DNA of 64,000 nt, from positions 151,985 through 215,984 of the forward strand of contig NZ_SMLZ01000109.1 in NCBI RefSeq assembly GCF_009711415.1. The letters are read 5' to 3'. The stretch comes from Roseibium denhamense. Lineage in GTDB: Bacteria > Pseudomonadota > Alphaproteobacteria > Rhizobiales > Stappiaceae. Positions 34,631 through 43,084 of the stretch are shown one piece after another. The position numbers and the translations under genes are program-made. How positions within the stretch are numbered: the first letter of the stretch is position 1; every line of letters starts with the position of its first letter. The notes beneath the pieces were generated by a model. The model was not told the origin of the DNA. It searched no databases and saw nothing but the letters and a program-made list of their open reading frames with translations.

Positions 34631-35226
34631 CAGATTGTCTCTCCCCGGATGGTCGCAATGTCCTTGATGAGTTCAGAAACCGCCTGCAAAAGCATCAGGA
34701 AAAAACCGAAACACATAATCACCTTGATAGGCCACAAGACCGGACGCCACGCGGTCGGGCTCCGCTCGATAAAGCCGATGACCTCACCCGCTGCCGACGG
34801 CCCGCCGGTGAAAAAAGCGGTGATCAGCTCGCCATAGAAACTCATGAATTCCTTGCCGAAATATCCCAGCGAATAGGCTGTCGAGCTCAACCCGCCATAG
34901 AGCAGGACGCCGAGATAGAAGATCAGCAGAAACACGGTGAAGGCGTCGAACCAGGCTTTTTTCCTTGGGCTCCATTCGGCGTAGAACAGATCCATTCGAA
35001 CATTGGATCCCAGCTGGATCGAGTACGGACCGCCCAAAACATAGTAGGCGACCATCGCAAATTGGGCGACTTCCAAGGTCCAGAGGGAGGGATTGAAAAA
35101 CGTTTTGGACACTGAGGACCACAGAAGGATCCCGGCCATCACGAAGATGCCCCACATGATGATCCGGCCAAGACCTCTGTTGAAGCCGTCGACGACGCGG
35201 ACATAGGCACGGGCGGCTCTAAGCAT
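34630..35226 (-). CDS. dctQ: TRAP transporter small permease (DctQ family)
   Basis: Membrane protein of 198 residues with four predicted helices, the DctQ scaffold that supports DctM. Recognisable segments are MWGIFVMAGILLWSSV and GSNVRMDLFYAEWSPRKKAW. It overlaps the hydrolase gene upstream by 8 nt and dctM by 1 nt, placing it tightly in the operon. Confidence 0.9.
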   Translation of the reverse strand: MLRAARAYVRVVDGFNRGLGRIIMWGIFVMAGILLWSSVSKTFFNPSLWTLEVAQFAMVAYYVLGGPYSIQLGSNVRMDLFYAEWSPRKKAWFDAFTVFLLIFYLGVLLYGGLSSTAYSLGYFGKEFMSFYGELITAFFTGGPSAAGEVIGFIERSPTAWRPVLWPIKVIMCFGFFLMLLQAVSELIKDIATIRGETI

Positions 35227-36013
35227 TTGTTCGCGCCTCCTTCACCGTCGCCGCATTCACAGCGCTTGAAAGCATGGGAGCAAGCAGTTCAGCCCACTTA
35301 CGTTCCTGATCTTTAGAGGCAATTTCATCATTGCGTATTTCGATCATGAGGCACGGAAGCCCACGGCTTTGGCCATGCCGGTCGATCGTATAGTAGACGC
35401 CATCTGAGGGCGCATAGGGCTCATTGTCGCCGACCGACAGACCGGTACACGCCTTCAGCGCAGCCAAGACTGGATCTGCCAGCCGCGTGTCCGTGTCATA
35501 GATCAACCCGATCTCCCAGGGGCGGTGCCGCCCTTTGAAAACCGGTGTGTAGGAATGAATTGAAACAACCGCGGCAGGCCGGTTTTGAGCACTTCTTTGA
35601 TCAAGCAGCCCTGCAATCTCGCGGTGGAACGGGCGATGCACGAGATCCAGCCGCTGCTTGCGTTCATCTCCGGACAAATCCTGGTTCCCGGGAACGACCG
35701 TGTTTTCACTCAAAGGCGGACATAGATCCACCCGCTTCTCATCCCGGTTGCAGTCGATAATCAGGCGCGAAAGTGTGGGATAGATTAAGGCCGCGTCGAG
35801 AAGTTCAGAAAGACATTTGGCAACGCCCAGCGCGCCCGGATCCCAGGCGACATGGGCCGTCTTGTCAGCCTCTTGAATGCCAAGGGACGTGTCGTAGGGA
35901 GCAGGCATGGCATTGGAGGCGTGGTCGCACAGAAGCACAAGCGGACTGGATCCAAGCCGGTTGTCGACCTGCACAAAACGGGTCACTCCGCCGGACTGGT
36001 GGCCTGATCCCAT
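35219..36013 (-). CDS. N-formylglutamate amidohydrolase-family hydrolase
   Basis: Hydrolase of 264 residues of the FGase/HutG2 family. Likely metal-binding segments are LLCDHASNAMP near residues 27-37 and VVSIHSYTPVFKG; the core also has SRLIIDCNRDEKR and LPCLMIEIRND. The family cleaves N-formylglutamate, but no other histidine-degradation gene is near. As first gene of the TRAP-ligase operon it could instead release glutamate or the product from a gamma-glutamyl amide; this is inference. Confidence 0.88.
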   Translation of the reverse strand: MGSGHQSGGVTRFVQVDNRLGSSPLVLLCDHASNAMPAPYDTSLGIQEADKTAHVAWDPGALGVAKCLSELLDAALIYPTLSRLIIDCNRDEKRVDLCPPLSENTVVPGNQDLSGDERKQRLDLVHRPFHREIAGLLDQRSAQNRPAAVVSIHSYTPVFKGRHRPWEIGLIYDTDTRLADPVLAALKACTGLSVGDNEPYAPSDGVYYTIDRHGQSRGLPCLMIEIRNDEIASKDQERKWAELLAPMLSSAVNAATVKEARTNA

Positions 36014-36047
36014 AAATTGCTCCCCGTAAAACTGCCAAGATCTGATC

Positions 36048-36102
36048 TGTAACGTTTGTTACAGGATTGCAGTCAGCTCCAAAACTTGTAATATCTGATA
36101 CA
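36048..36102. promoter_or_regulatory. Operator-like palindromes between the hydrolase operon and rpiR
   Basis: A perfect 16-bp palindrome TGTAAC-GTTT-GTTACA lies at 36048-36063. A second, partly conserved 16-bp copy TGTAAT-ATCT-GATACA lies at 36087-36102, 39 bp away. Both sit in the 139-bp divergent region. The form resembles TGTAAT...ATTACA sites of RpiR/HexR-type regulators, so the adjacent rpiR product is the candidate binder. Confidence 0.6.
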
Positions 36103-36152
36103 CAGCTTGCGGCGCTGTCAAACGAATTTCTGGCCGCAGTGGGAAAAAGATT

Positions 36153-37031
36153 ATGGCGGACCTGGACAGGCCTCTTCTGGACGACATTCGCGACCGTCTG
36201 GAAGAGTTTACAGCCACCGAGAAGAAAGCCGCCCACGCACTGATGGCAAACTATCCGGTCCAGGGCCTTGGGACCGTTGCACAGTTTGCCGACGCAGCAG
36301 GTGTCAGCTCACCGACGATCCTGCGGTTTGTTGGAAGACTTGGGTACTCCAGCTTTGCATCGTTCCAGCATAAGCTCCGCAGTGAGCTGGAAAGCCAGCT
36401 CAACTCTCCGCTGGCGCGCAGCTCCCAAATGCCGCAAACCCCGGCCGGCGACCCTCATGTGGAACAGATTCTCGATAACATCAGAGAAACGTTTGCCCAC
36501 CTGCCGGCTGGAGAGCTGGACGCTCTTGTCAGCCTTTTGGCAGATGAACGCAAAACCGTACATCTGATCGGCGGCCGGTTCACAGATGGGCTTGCCAGAT
36601 ACATGGCCGCCCATCTTCGGATTGTCCGCCCGAATGTCATTCATGTGGCAGGACAGCAGGGAAACTGGCTCGATCAGCTTTTGGGGATCGGGCCGAAAGA
36701 CGTAATCGTCGTGTTTGACATCCGGCGTTACCAAGCTGAGATCATCCAGTTCGCAGAGGCTGCCGCCCGGCAAGGTGCGAAAGTCGCCCTGATCACTGAC
36801 AGCTGGATGTACCCGGTTGGCCGGATTGCCAGTTTCGTGTTGCCCGCGAGGGTCGCGGTCCCGTCTCCATGGGACTCCTCGCTCGCCCTAATGGCGATCG
36901 CAGAGGTGCTGATCGCCGGAGTGACACGCCAAAATCAAGAGCGTTCCTTAGAGCGCATGCGCGCTCTTGAGGCGCTGCGCGACACGCATGACCCGGAAAC
37001 CAAGCATAGAACCGGTCAACCGGACATCTGA
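36153..37031 (+). CDS. RpiR family transcriptional regulator (HTH plus SIS)
   Basis: Regulator of 292 residues. The N-terminal helix-turn-helix is at about residues 10-85 (ADAAGVSSPTILRFVGRLGY), and the C-terminal SIS domain at about 125-265 (LIGGRFTDGLARYMAAHLRI; VIVVFDIRRYQAEIIQFAEA). SIS domains in this family usually bind phosphosugars. It is divergent from the TRAP-ligase operon and probably controls it and itself through the palindromes at 36048-36102. The GGGAAAAAG upstream is a weak ribosome site. Confidence 0.88.
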   Translation: MADLDRPLLDDIRDRLEEFTATEKKAAHALMANYPVQGLGTVAQFADAAGVSSPTILRFVGRLGYSSFASFQHKLRSELESQLNSPLARSSQMPQTPAGDPHVEQILDNIRETFAHLPAGELDALVSLLADERKTVHLIGGRFTDGLARYMAAHLRIVRPNVIHVAGQQGNWLDQLLGIGPKDVIVVFDIRRYQAEIIQFAEAAARQGAKVALITDSWMYPVGRIASFVLPARVAVPSPWDSSLALMAIAEVLIAGVTRQNQERSLERMRALEALRDTHDPETKHRTGQPDI

Positions 37032-37180
37032 AAGTGCTCTGGGCGAAGGAAGCGCATCGCAAAAAATATCAATAAACAAAAAACTTGATGTTCGGCCCGA
37101 TTTAACGCTCCCACAAGGTTTTCAGATTAAGAAAATGACCCAGCGTAAGAAATTCATAGCCGTGAGTTAGCAACCCTCTT

Positions 37181-38083
37181 ATGTCTGCAGCCAATAATTC
37201 CAGCCGTCTGGCAATCGAAGTAAGCGGTAGCTCGAGCCGTTTTGCGCTGCAAACACCCGACCGACGTTTTGATCATGAAGCCGATGGCGCGGACTTCCGG
37301 CGCGGTTTGTTTCTGACGGTGGACCGCATACGGCGCGGACTAAAGGCACTGTCTGAAAAATCCGGCTTGCTTGAAGCAAGACTGCAAGGAGTGCCCACCT
37401 ATATTGCGCTTGCCGGCGTCCGCAATATGGAAATCGCGGATGCCATCAAAAGCGCCCTTCCTTTCAGCAATGTCGTTATCGAAGATGAAAGGCGCAGTGC
37501 AGTTATCGGCGCTTTGGGAGAGAATGACGGCAGCCTTGCTGGTGTGGGCATTGAATCCTTTGCCGCACGGCAGATCAACAAGGAAGTCCGGCTTCTCGGG
37601 GGGTACGGCCATGTTCTTGGCGCGGAAGCATCGGCTTGTTGGCTGGGTCAGCAGCTGCTCCGCCGAATGCTGCAATCGGAAGACGGTTTTGTCAGCGCGA
37701 CGCCGTTGATCCTCGACAGCTGGGATGTCTTCGACGGTGACCTTGCCAAGCTGCTGGAGTTCTCCGGCAGTGCGGGCCCTATCGACTTCGCGGCGCTCGC
37801 ACCTCGCGTTATCGATGCTGCTGCCCAAGATGACGCGAATGCGAAATACATCCTCCGGCTGGGCGCGACTTATATAAAACGCTGTTTTGAAACATTGCAG
37901 CACAGGCAAGGCGACCCGGTCTGCCTGATCGACAGCATCGCTCCGGTCTACTTGCCCTACCTGCCGGAAACAATCACACGGGATCTTACGGACGCAAAGG
38001 GAACCGCAATCGATGGCGCCCTTGAGTTGGCAGCATTGCTGAGCGTCACTCAGACGGACGAATGGAAATCCGTGGCATCGTGA
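37181..38083 (+). CDS. Catalytically degenerate paralogue of the GlcNAc kinase (BadF/BadG fold)
   Basis: Protein of 300 residues that aligns without a gap over about 290 positions to the kinase at 6072-6968. Catalytic motifs have drifted: DGGGT to EVSGS (13-17), Asp103 to Glu (EDDRR to EDERR), GTGS to GIES (123-126), LGDEASG to LGAEASA (146-152) and adenosine-motif GG to DS (251-252). Structural motifs such as RSAV, GGYG and CWLG remain. It is probably an inactive sugar-binding protein or sensor. It follows the RpiR gene by 149 bp in the same direction. The reading frame is intact, so it is not a pseudogene by sequence. Confidence 0.8.
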   Translation: MSAANNSSRLAIEVSGSSSRFALQTPDRRFDHEADGADFRRGLFLTVDRIRRGLKALSEKSGLLEARLQGVPTYIALAGVRNMEIADAIKSALPFSNVVIEDERRSAVIGALGENDGSLAGVGIESFAARQINKEVRLLGGYGHVLGAEASACWLGQQLLRRMLQSEDGFVSATPLILDSWDVFDGDLAKLLEFSGSAGPIDFAALAPRVIDAAAQDDANAKYILRLGATYIKRCFETLQHRQGDPVCLIDSIAPVYLPYLPETITRDLTDAKGTAIDGALELAALLSVTQTDEWKSVAS

Positions 38084-38273
38084 CCTGAGCATTTCACGCA
38101 GAGTAAAGCGGGCTATCAACAGGGTCATCATGCGCACCTCTTCAAATGGCACGCTTTGCGCGACTCATCTAATGTGAGGTCATAGGAGCGGCGAGTACCG
38201 GCACAAACTGGCCTTGCCGCTAAGGCGGACAAGGTACTCAACAGCCGCCAGACGGAACCCAAGGAGACCTGAC

Positions 38274-38759
38274 ATGGCCCAAAGACGCCAACGGCCCTCC
38301 GAGTTCCGTCCCCTCATCCGGGCAACCCCACGCGCCTTTATCCTCAAGGATAATTATTTGCTGGTTCAAGAAAAACGGCATCCGCAAAAAGGTCATTTTT
38401 TCACTCTCCCCGGTGGCAAACAAGAACCGGGCGAGCGGCTTGACGAAACTCTGAAGCGCGAATGCGTTGAAGAAATCGGCGCCGAGGTCGCGGTTGGCGA
38501 TCTTATTCATGTTGCTGAGGTTTTCCGCCAAAAATCGGCCACTCCGGAAAAACAACATCAGCTCGATTTTGTCTTTTTGTGCACCGTGGATCCGTCATAC
38601 CGGCCAGTCGTTGGGCCAGATCCGGACCCTCATCAGGTCGGGACATGCTGGTTGCCAGTGGATCGTTTTGAACAGTTGCGGCCAGCGTATGTCACAAAAC
38701 TGTTTTCACTTGGCGATACGCGGGAGCACAAGGTCTATCTCGGACACTACAATGACTAA
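38274..38759 (+). CDS. NUDIX hydrolase
   Basis: Hydrolase of 161 residues with a complete NUDIX box (GKQEPGERLDETLKRE then CVEEIGA), expected to cleave a nucleoside diphosphate linked to another group. The start ATG 38274 follows AAGGAGACCTGAC; an upstream frame extension has no ribosome site. It overlaps the next gene by 8 nt and heads the seven-gene kinase/phosphatase/ATP-grasp operon, suggesting that it clears a nucleotide by-product of that pathway. Confidence 0.88.
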   Translation: MAQRRQRPSEFRPLIRATPRAFILKDNYLLVQEKRHPQKGHFFTLPGGKQEPGERLDETLKRECVEEIGAEVAVGDLIHVAEVFRQKSATPEKQHQLDFVFLCTVDPSYRPVVGPDPDPHQVGTCWLPVDRFEQLRPAYVTKLFSLGDTREHKVYLGHYND

Positions 38760-40386
38760 TATCCCAAAGACTATCCGGGAAAATTTACATTTTCTGTGCG
38801 CGGAAATCGATGGTCAGCTTCTGCAACTTGAAGCCTTCTTCAAGGAACCGACCGCTGCTACAGCGCGCCGGATCATGGACCGCGCGGGATATGCCCATAA
38901 TCTGAAGACCCGCATTCACACCGCATGCCTTTACCAGATGGGCACGGCGAAAAAGCAAAACAGAAAAAAGCTTACGCTGCGCAGTCTGGAGTTTATTGCG
39001 ACGGATCTCCAAAGACTGGCGAACCTGTGCCGACAGTGCCTCCGCCATGTTGAGCGGATCGATCAGTTTTCGACACTTGTCCCGGAGCGATATCCCGCGC
39101 TGGTGACCAATGTCCGGACCGGCGTCGGCAAGGTTGAAGAGGCGCTTGTCAAAAGCGACAGCGAAACCGCGATTTCCATTGGACAACAACAAGACCGCAT
39201 CGAAGCGGGATACAAGAAACTCTTCAAGACCTACACGGATGAAATGCGCAATCCGGACAAGGCGCCTGCCGACATTGCTAACAGTCTTTTGGTGGCAAGC
39301 GAGTTCCGCCGGATGGGGGACTCGCTGAAGTCAATCAGCGAAGCACTCATCTCAGCGAATATCGGGCAAGCGGTCAATTTCGAGAGATACTTCTCCCTTC
39401 AGAACCTGATGTCCGATCTTGAGGCTACCGGTTCGGACTTAAAGATAGAGACGATTGCGGAGACCCGTTCGGGAAGCTCCATTTCGGCGATCAGGGACCG
39501 CAAGACAGAAGCCGTCGCAGCCGTTTTCAAGGACGGCGAAAAAAGCAAGGTGAAAGAGGAACGCCAAGGCGTTGAAAGCTGGCACTCCATCTATCCGGGC
39601 CTGGCGCCCAAAATTCTCGCCTATCAAAAACGCAACCAGTCGGCGGCGCTTTTGATCGAACACCTTCCCGGCCTGACCTTCGAGCATATCGTCCTGAACG
39701 AGTCCGATGCCCTGTGCACACAGGCGCTCAGGACCCTGTCCAAGACCTTGAAAGATGTGTGGAAGCAGACAAAGACGAAAGAGCCTGCCGGCCTCGGAAG
39801 CATGCAACAACTTTCCAAGCGGCTGGGTGAAGTGCGCCGAGTTCATCCGGAATTCCGGGATAGCGAGATCAACTTCGCGGGTGCGCGTTTAACATCCCTC
39901 GATAAGCTGATTGAAAAAGCAGCGGAACGGGAAGCACATGTCGCAGCCCCCTTCTCGGTCTACATTCACGGCGACTTCAATATCGACAACATCATTTTCG
40001 ATCCGGGTGAGAACCGCATCCATTTCATCGATCTGCACCGGTCCAGGTATATGGATTACGTGCAGGATGTTTCAGTATTCATGGTGTCCAACTACCGGCT
40101 GCAGGTGCTGGAACAGGAAACCCGGCAGAGGATCAACACGGTCAGCCAAGCGTTCTTCACCTCGGTGCGCAACTTTGCGCGCAAGCAGGGCGATGCAACT
40201 TTTGAATTCCGGCTTGCGCTTGGCCTCGCCCGGTCTTTTGCAACGTCTACCCGGTTCATTTTCGACAAGTCGCATGCCCGGCGCATGTGGCTTCGGGCCC
40301 AATACCTTATTGAACAGGCGCTTAACTGTCCCTTGGGAGACGAAGCCCGGTTTCGGCTTCGAATAAAGGAGATATTCGTTGACTAA
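38752..40386 (+). CDS. PhoU-like domain plus APH-type phosphotransferase fusion
   Basis: Protein of 544 residues. The first 200 residues are helical and PhoU-like (RIMDRAGYAHNLKTRIHTAC; ANSLLVASEFRRMGDSLKSI). The C-terminal 300 residues form an aminoglycoside-phosphotransferase fold with catalytic loop HGDFNIDNIIFD and metal-binding IDLHRSRYMDYVQDVSVF. ATG 38752 overlaps the NUDIX stop (ATGACTAA). A fold usually found in phosphate control is thus joined to a small-molecule kinase. Substrate unknown; it is part of the GAK-like set (38274-44706). Confidence 0.82.
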   Translation: MTNIPKTIRENLHFLCAEIDGQLLQLEAFFKEPTAATARRIMDRAGYAHNLKTRIHTACLYQMGTAKKQNRKKLTLRSLEFIATDLQRLANLCRQCLRHVERIDQFSTLVPERYPALVTNVRTGVGKVEEALVKSDSETAISIGQQQDRIEAGYKKLFKTYTDEMRNPDKAPADIANSLLVASEFRRMGDSLKSISEALISANIGQAVNFERYFSLQNLMSDLEATGSDLKIETIAETRSGSSISAIRDRKTEAVAAVFKDGEKSKVKEERQGVESWHSIYPGLAPKILAYQKRNQSAALLIEHLPGLTFEHIVLNESDALCTQALRTLSKTLKDVWKQTKTKEPAGLGSMQQLSKRLGEVRRVHPEFRDSEINFAGARLTSLDKLIEKAAEREAHVAAPFSVYIHGDFNIDNIIFDPGENRIHFIDLHRSRYMDYVQDVSVFMVSNYRLQVLEQETRQRINTVSQAFFTSVRNFARKQGDATFEFRLALGLARSFATSTRFIFDKSHARRMWLRAQYLIEQALNCPLGDEARFRLRIKEIFVD

Positions 40387-41269
40387 TCCCAGGATCGGCG
40401 TGATCGGCATCCCCGGAAAATGGTCCACCGAAGTGCTCGCAGATGCACTTGAGAAGCGGACTGGGTTCCGCTGCGTCGTTGACATGGCGGATACAGCACT
40501 TGATCTGCAGCGCCGGGCGCTGATGGCAGGCGGGCAGAACTTGTGTGAATTGGACGGGCTGGTGATCAAAAAGATCAGCCAGGAGTATAGCCCGGCAACT
40601 CTGGACCGCCTGGAAATGCTGCGCGTTGCAGAAGCGTCCGGCGTCAAAATCTTCTCGAAGACGGCTTCCATTCTCGGCCTCGTCAACCGGCTCAGCTGCA
40701 CGGTCACGCTGTCCAATGCCGGTATACCAATGCCCGAAACGGTCGTGACCGAAAGCCCGGACGAAGCCATGGCGGCGGTCCACCGGTTTGGCAACGCCGT
40801 TTCCAAACCGCTTTTTTCGACCAAGGCCCGGGGCATGACGCTTATGGAGGCCGCAACTCCAGAGGCAGATTTGAAAGCCCGGATCACCGCATTCCAGGCG
40901 CACAATCCGGTCATGTATCTTCAGAAGAAGGTCAATTTGTCGGGCCGTGACCTCGGCATGGTGTTCCTGGGCGGCGAGTATCTTGGCACCTATGCGCGAG
41001 TAGCACAGACAGACAGCTGGAACACGACCATTCTTCATGGCGGGAAGTATGAACCATTCGAACCGGACGCCGACCTGATCGAACTCGCACGGAAGGCGCA
41101 AGCCCCCTTCGACCTGGACTTCACGACCGTCGATGTCGGCCTGACGGAAGACGGACCGATCATATTCGAAGTGTCCGCATTTGGCGGCTTCAAGGGAGCA
41201 TTGGAGGGCGCCTCAATCGATGCCGCCGGCCTTTACGCGGAGCATGTGATCAAGAAGGTTCAAACATGA
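40379..41269 (+). CDS. ATP-grasp enzyme, GAK-system type
   Basis: ATP-grasp ligase of 296 residues, RimK-like. N-terminal domain GVIGIPGKWSTEVLADALE, ATP-binding lysine regions KPLFSTKARGMTLMEA and LQKKVNLSGRDLGM, and metal-binding end FEVSAFGGFKGALEG. It starts with TTG at 40379 after AAAGGAG and overlaps the kinase stop by 8 nt; the junction again reads TGACTAAT. Members form amide or thioester bonds, often on glutamate. It is coupled to the HprK-related kinase by ATGA. Confidence 0.85.
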   Translation: MTNPRIGVIGIPGKWSTEVLADALEKRTGFRCVVDMADTALDLQRRALMAGGQNLCELDGLVIKKISQEYSPATLDRLEMLRVAEASGVKIFSKTASILGLVNRLSCTVTLSNAGIPMPETVVTESPDEAMAAVHRFGNAVSKPLFSTKARGMTLMEAATPEADLKARITAFQAHNPVMYLQKKVNLSGRDLGMVFLGGEYLGTYARVAQTDSWNTTILHGGKYEPFEPDADLIELARKAQAPFDLDFTTVDVGLTEDGPIIFEVSAFGGFKGALEGASIDAAGLYAEHVIKKVQT

Positions 41270-42366
41270 GTGGAATTCAGTCCCAAGACGTGGTGGATGC
41301 ATTGGCGCCGGTGCAATCGACGCAAAATGCAGATGCTGTCTGTTTGAAAACCGGCAGTTTCGTGATCGAGATCCGCTGTGTCTCTCCAACGCTTCTTGCC
41401 GAACTGCTCCGTTACTTTCAGCATGTGATTGTCCCGCCGGCAGACCCAGATTGCATCGTCTACGTCCTTGGAGAAGCCGAACTTCCCTTCGCGGTTAAAT
41501 ACCGGGATTGGGCCCGCGAACCAGGAAAAACGGGACGAAAGGATGCCATTGCCGACATTGATGCCGGACGCCTGATCCTGAAAATCCGAACCGGGATACA
41601 GTTCTTGCAGTCCGAGAATTGGGCGATCGCGTTTGGTCCAACGGAGGCTCATCCCAATCAGGTAATCAACTTCGTCAACACGCAAATCCTGAATCATCAT
41701 CAGCGTCAAGGCTGGGTCGCCTGTCATGCAGCCGCCGTGCGCACCCGGCAGAAAGGACTGGCGATCTCAGGGCTGTCAGGCGGCGGAAAATCGACCACAA
41801 TGCTCCGGTTGATGGAGATTGCCGGTACGCAATACGTCACCAACGACCGGCTGCTCGTCCGCAGCAGCGGGGAGTACGCAGATGCCCTCGGGGTTCCGAA
41901 GCTGCCCCGCATCAACCCAGGTACGATTGTCACCAATGCCCGCCTTTCCGGAATCTTGGACGAAGAGCGTGAAGAAGAACTTCGGAACATGGAGCCGGAT
42001 GAACTTTGGCACCTGGAGGAAAAGTACGACCTGTTCATCGATGATATCTATGGTCCGGGCCGGATATCGCACAACGCTGTTCTCACGGATTTCTGGGTCC
42101 TGAACTGGTCGCGTGACAGCGCCTCGGCAACGGACGTTAGAAAGGTTGACCTGAACCAGCGGCCGGATCTGCTGTCCGCCATCATGAAAAGTCCGGGGCC
42201 ATTTTTTCAAAAACCCGATGGCACATTTTGGGAAGACGATCAGGATTTGAAGGCAGAGACCTATCTGTCAGCCCTCAAGAACATTCAGGTCTGGGAAGTT
42301 ACCGGCATGATCGACTTCGACAGTCTCTTTAATGCCGGCAGGGCGCTCCTGGGGGCGCCGCAATGA
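41266..42366 (+). CDS. HprK-related kinase B
   Basis: Kinase of 366 residues. Walker A GLSGGGKST is at 169-177 and the following acidic strand VTNDRLLV at 191-198, as in HPr kinase/phosphorylase, but no HPr or PTS gene is near. The N-terminal 150 residues are a separate domain (IVPPADPDCIVYVLGEAELP; AVKYRDWAREPGK). It is coupled at both ends by 4-nt overlaps. Its likely substrate is a small protein or metabolite made by the ATP-grasp enzyme; unknown. Confidence 0.85.
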   Translation: MSGIQSQDVVDALAPVQSTQNADAVCLKTGSFVIEIRCVSPTLLAELLRYFQHVIVPPADPDCIVYVLGEAELPFAVKYRDWAREPGKTGRKDAIADIDAGRLILKIRTGIQFLQSENWAIAFGPTEAHPNQVINFVNTQILNHHQRQGWVACHAAAVRTRQKGLAISGLSGGGKSTTMLRLMEIAGTQYVTNDRLLVRSSGEYADALGVPKLPRINPGTIVTNARLSGILDEEREEELRNMEPDELWHLEEKYDLFIDDIYGPGRISHNAVLTDFWVLNWSRDSASATDVRKVDLNQRPDLLSAIMKSPGPFFQKPDGTFWEDDQDLKAETYLSALKNIQVWEVTGMIDFDSLFNAGRALLGAPQ

Positions 42367-43064
42367 CAGACCGGTTCGCAATTCTGGTCCGCCATGGCGA
42401 CTATCATCAGCGGCCGGACACACCAAGCGCTTTGCAACCCTACGGCCTGACCGAAACCGGCAGCCGACAGGCCGAAGCCTGCGGGGCTGAAATCGCGTCT
42501 CTGGCTCAAGAAAACGGCTGGCAATTGAGCACGAAAGTTCTGTGCTCCCGTCAATTGCGCGCCTGGCAAACGGCAACACAAATGCTGCCTGCACTTTCAA
42601 TGGGGACAGGATCTCAGTTCATTGTGGAGGAAACGGAAGCCCTTGCGGAACGAAGCGTTGGTGCGCTGGCGAACCTGACCCTCAGCGAGATTGAAGACAT
42701 CCTGGATACCGACCCGCGCTTTACCCCGCCACCGGCCAACTGGAAATCAGACAGTCATTTCAAGTTACCGGTTCAAGGTGCCGAAAGCCTTATTGAGGCA
42801 GGGCGGCGCGTCGCGGCGGTGCTGGAGACCGAGGTTGAGACCTTGGCCGCTGATACGAGTGCCAATGCCCAGATATTCGTTGGGCACGGCGCTTCAATCC
42901 GCCATGCGGCACTCCACCTTGACGTTCTAAGGCCTGAAGAAATTCAAAGCCTGAGCATGCACCACGCCCGTCCGGTTGTGCTGCGGTTCTCCAGGGACAA
43001 TGGCTGGAGCCACGCAGCGGGAGACTGGAAACAGCGTTCGCACAAAGCAGCGCCACTTGATTAA
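42363..43064 (+). CDS. Histidine phosphatase superfamily protein
   Basis: Phosphatase of 233 residues with the phospho-acceptor motif LVRHGDYHQ (Arg10-His11-Gly12) and the second His in FVGHGASIRHA. It would counteract one of the operon's kinases or remove a phosphate from an intermediate. It overlaps the HprK-like gene by 4 nt and precedes the metallophosphoesterase by 20 nt. The fold is SixA/phosphoglycerate-mutase-like. Confidence 0.88.
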   Translation: MTDRFAILVRHGDYHQRPDTPSALQPYGLTETGSRQAEACGAEIASLAQENGWQLSTKVLCSRQLRAWQTATQMLPALSMGTGSQFIVEETEALAERSVGALANLTLSEIEDILDTDPRFTPPPANWKSDSHFKLPVQGAESLIEAGRRVAAVLETEVETLAADTSANAQIFVGHGASIRHAALHLDVLRPEEIQSLSMHHARPVVLRFSRDNGWSHAAGDWKQRSHKAAPLD

Positions 43065-43084
43065 GCACAACGGACACATGATCC

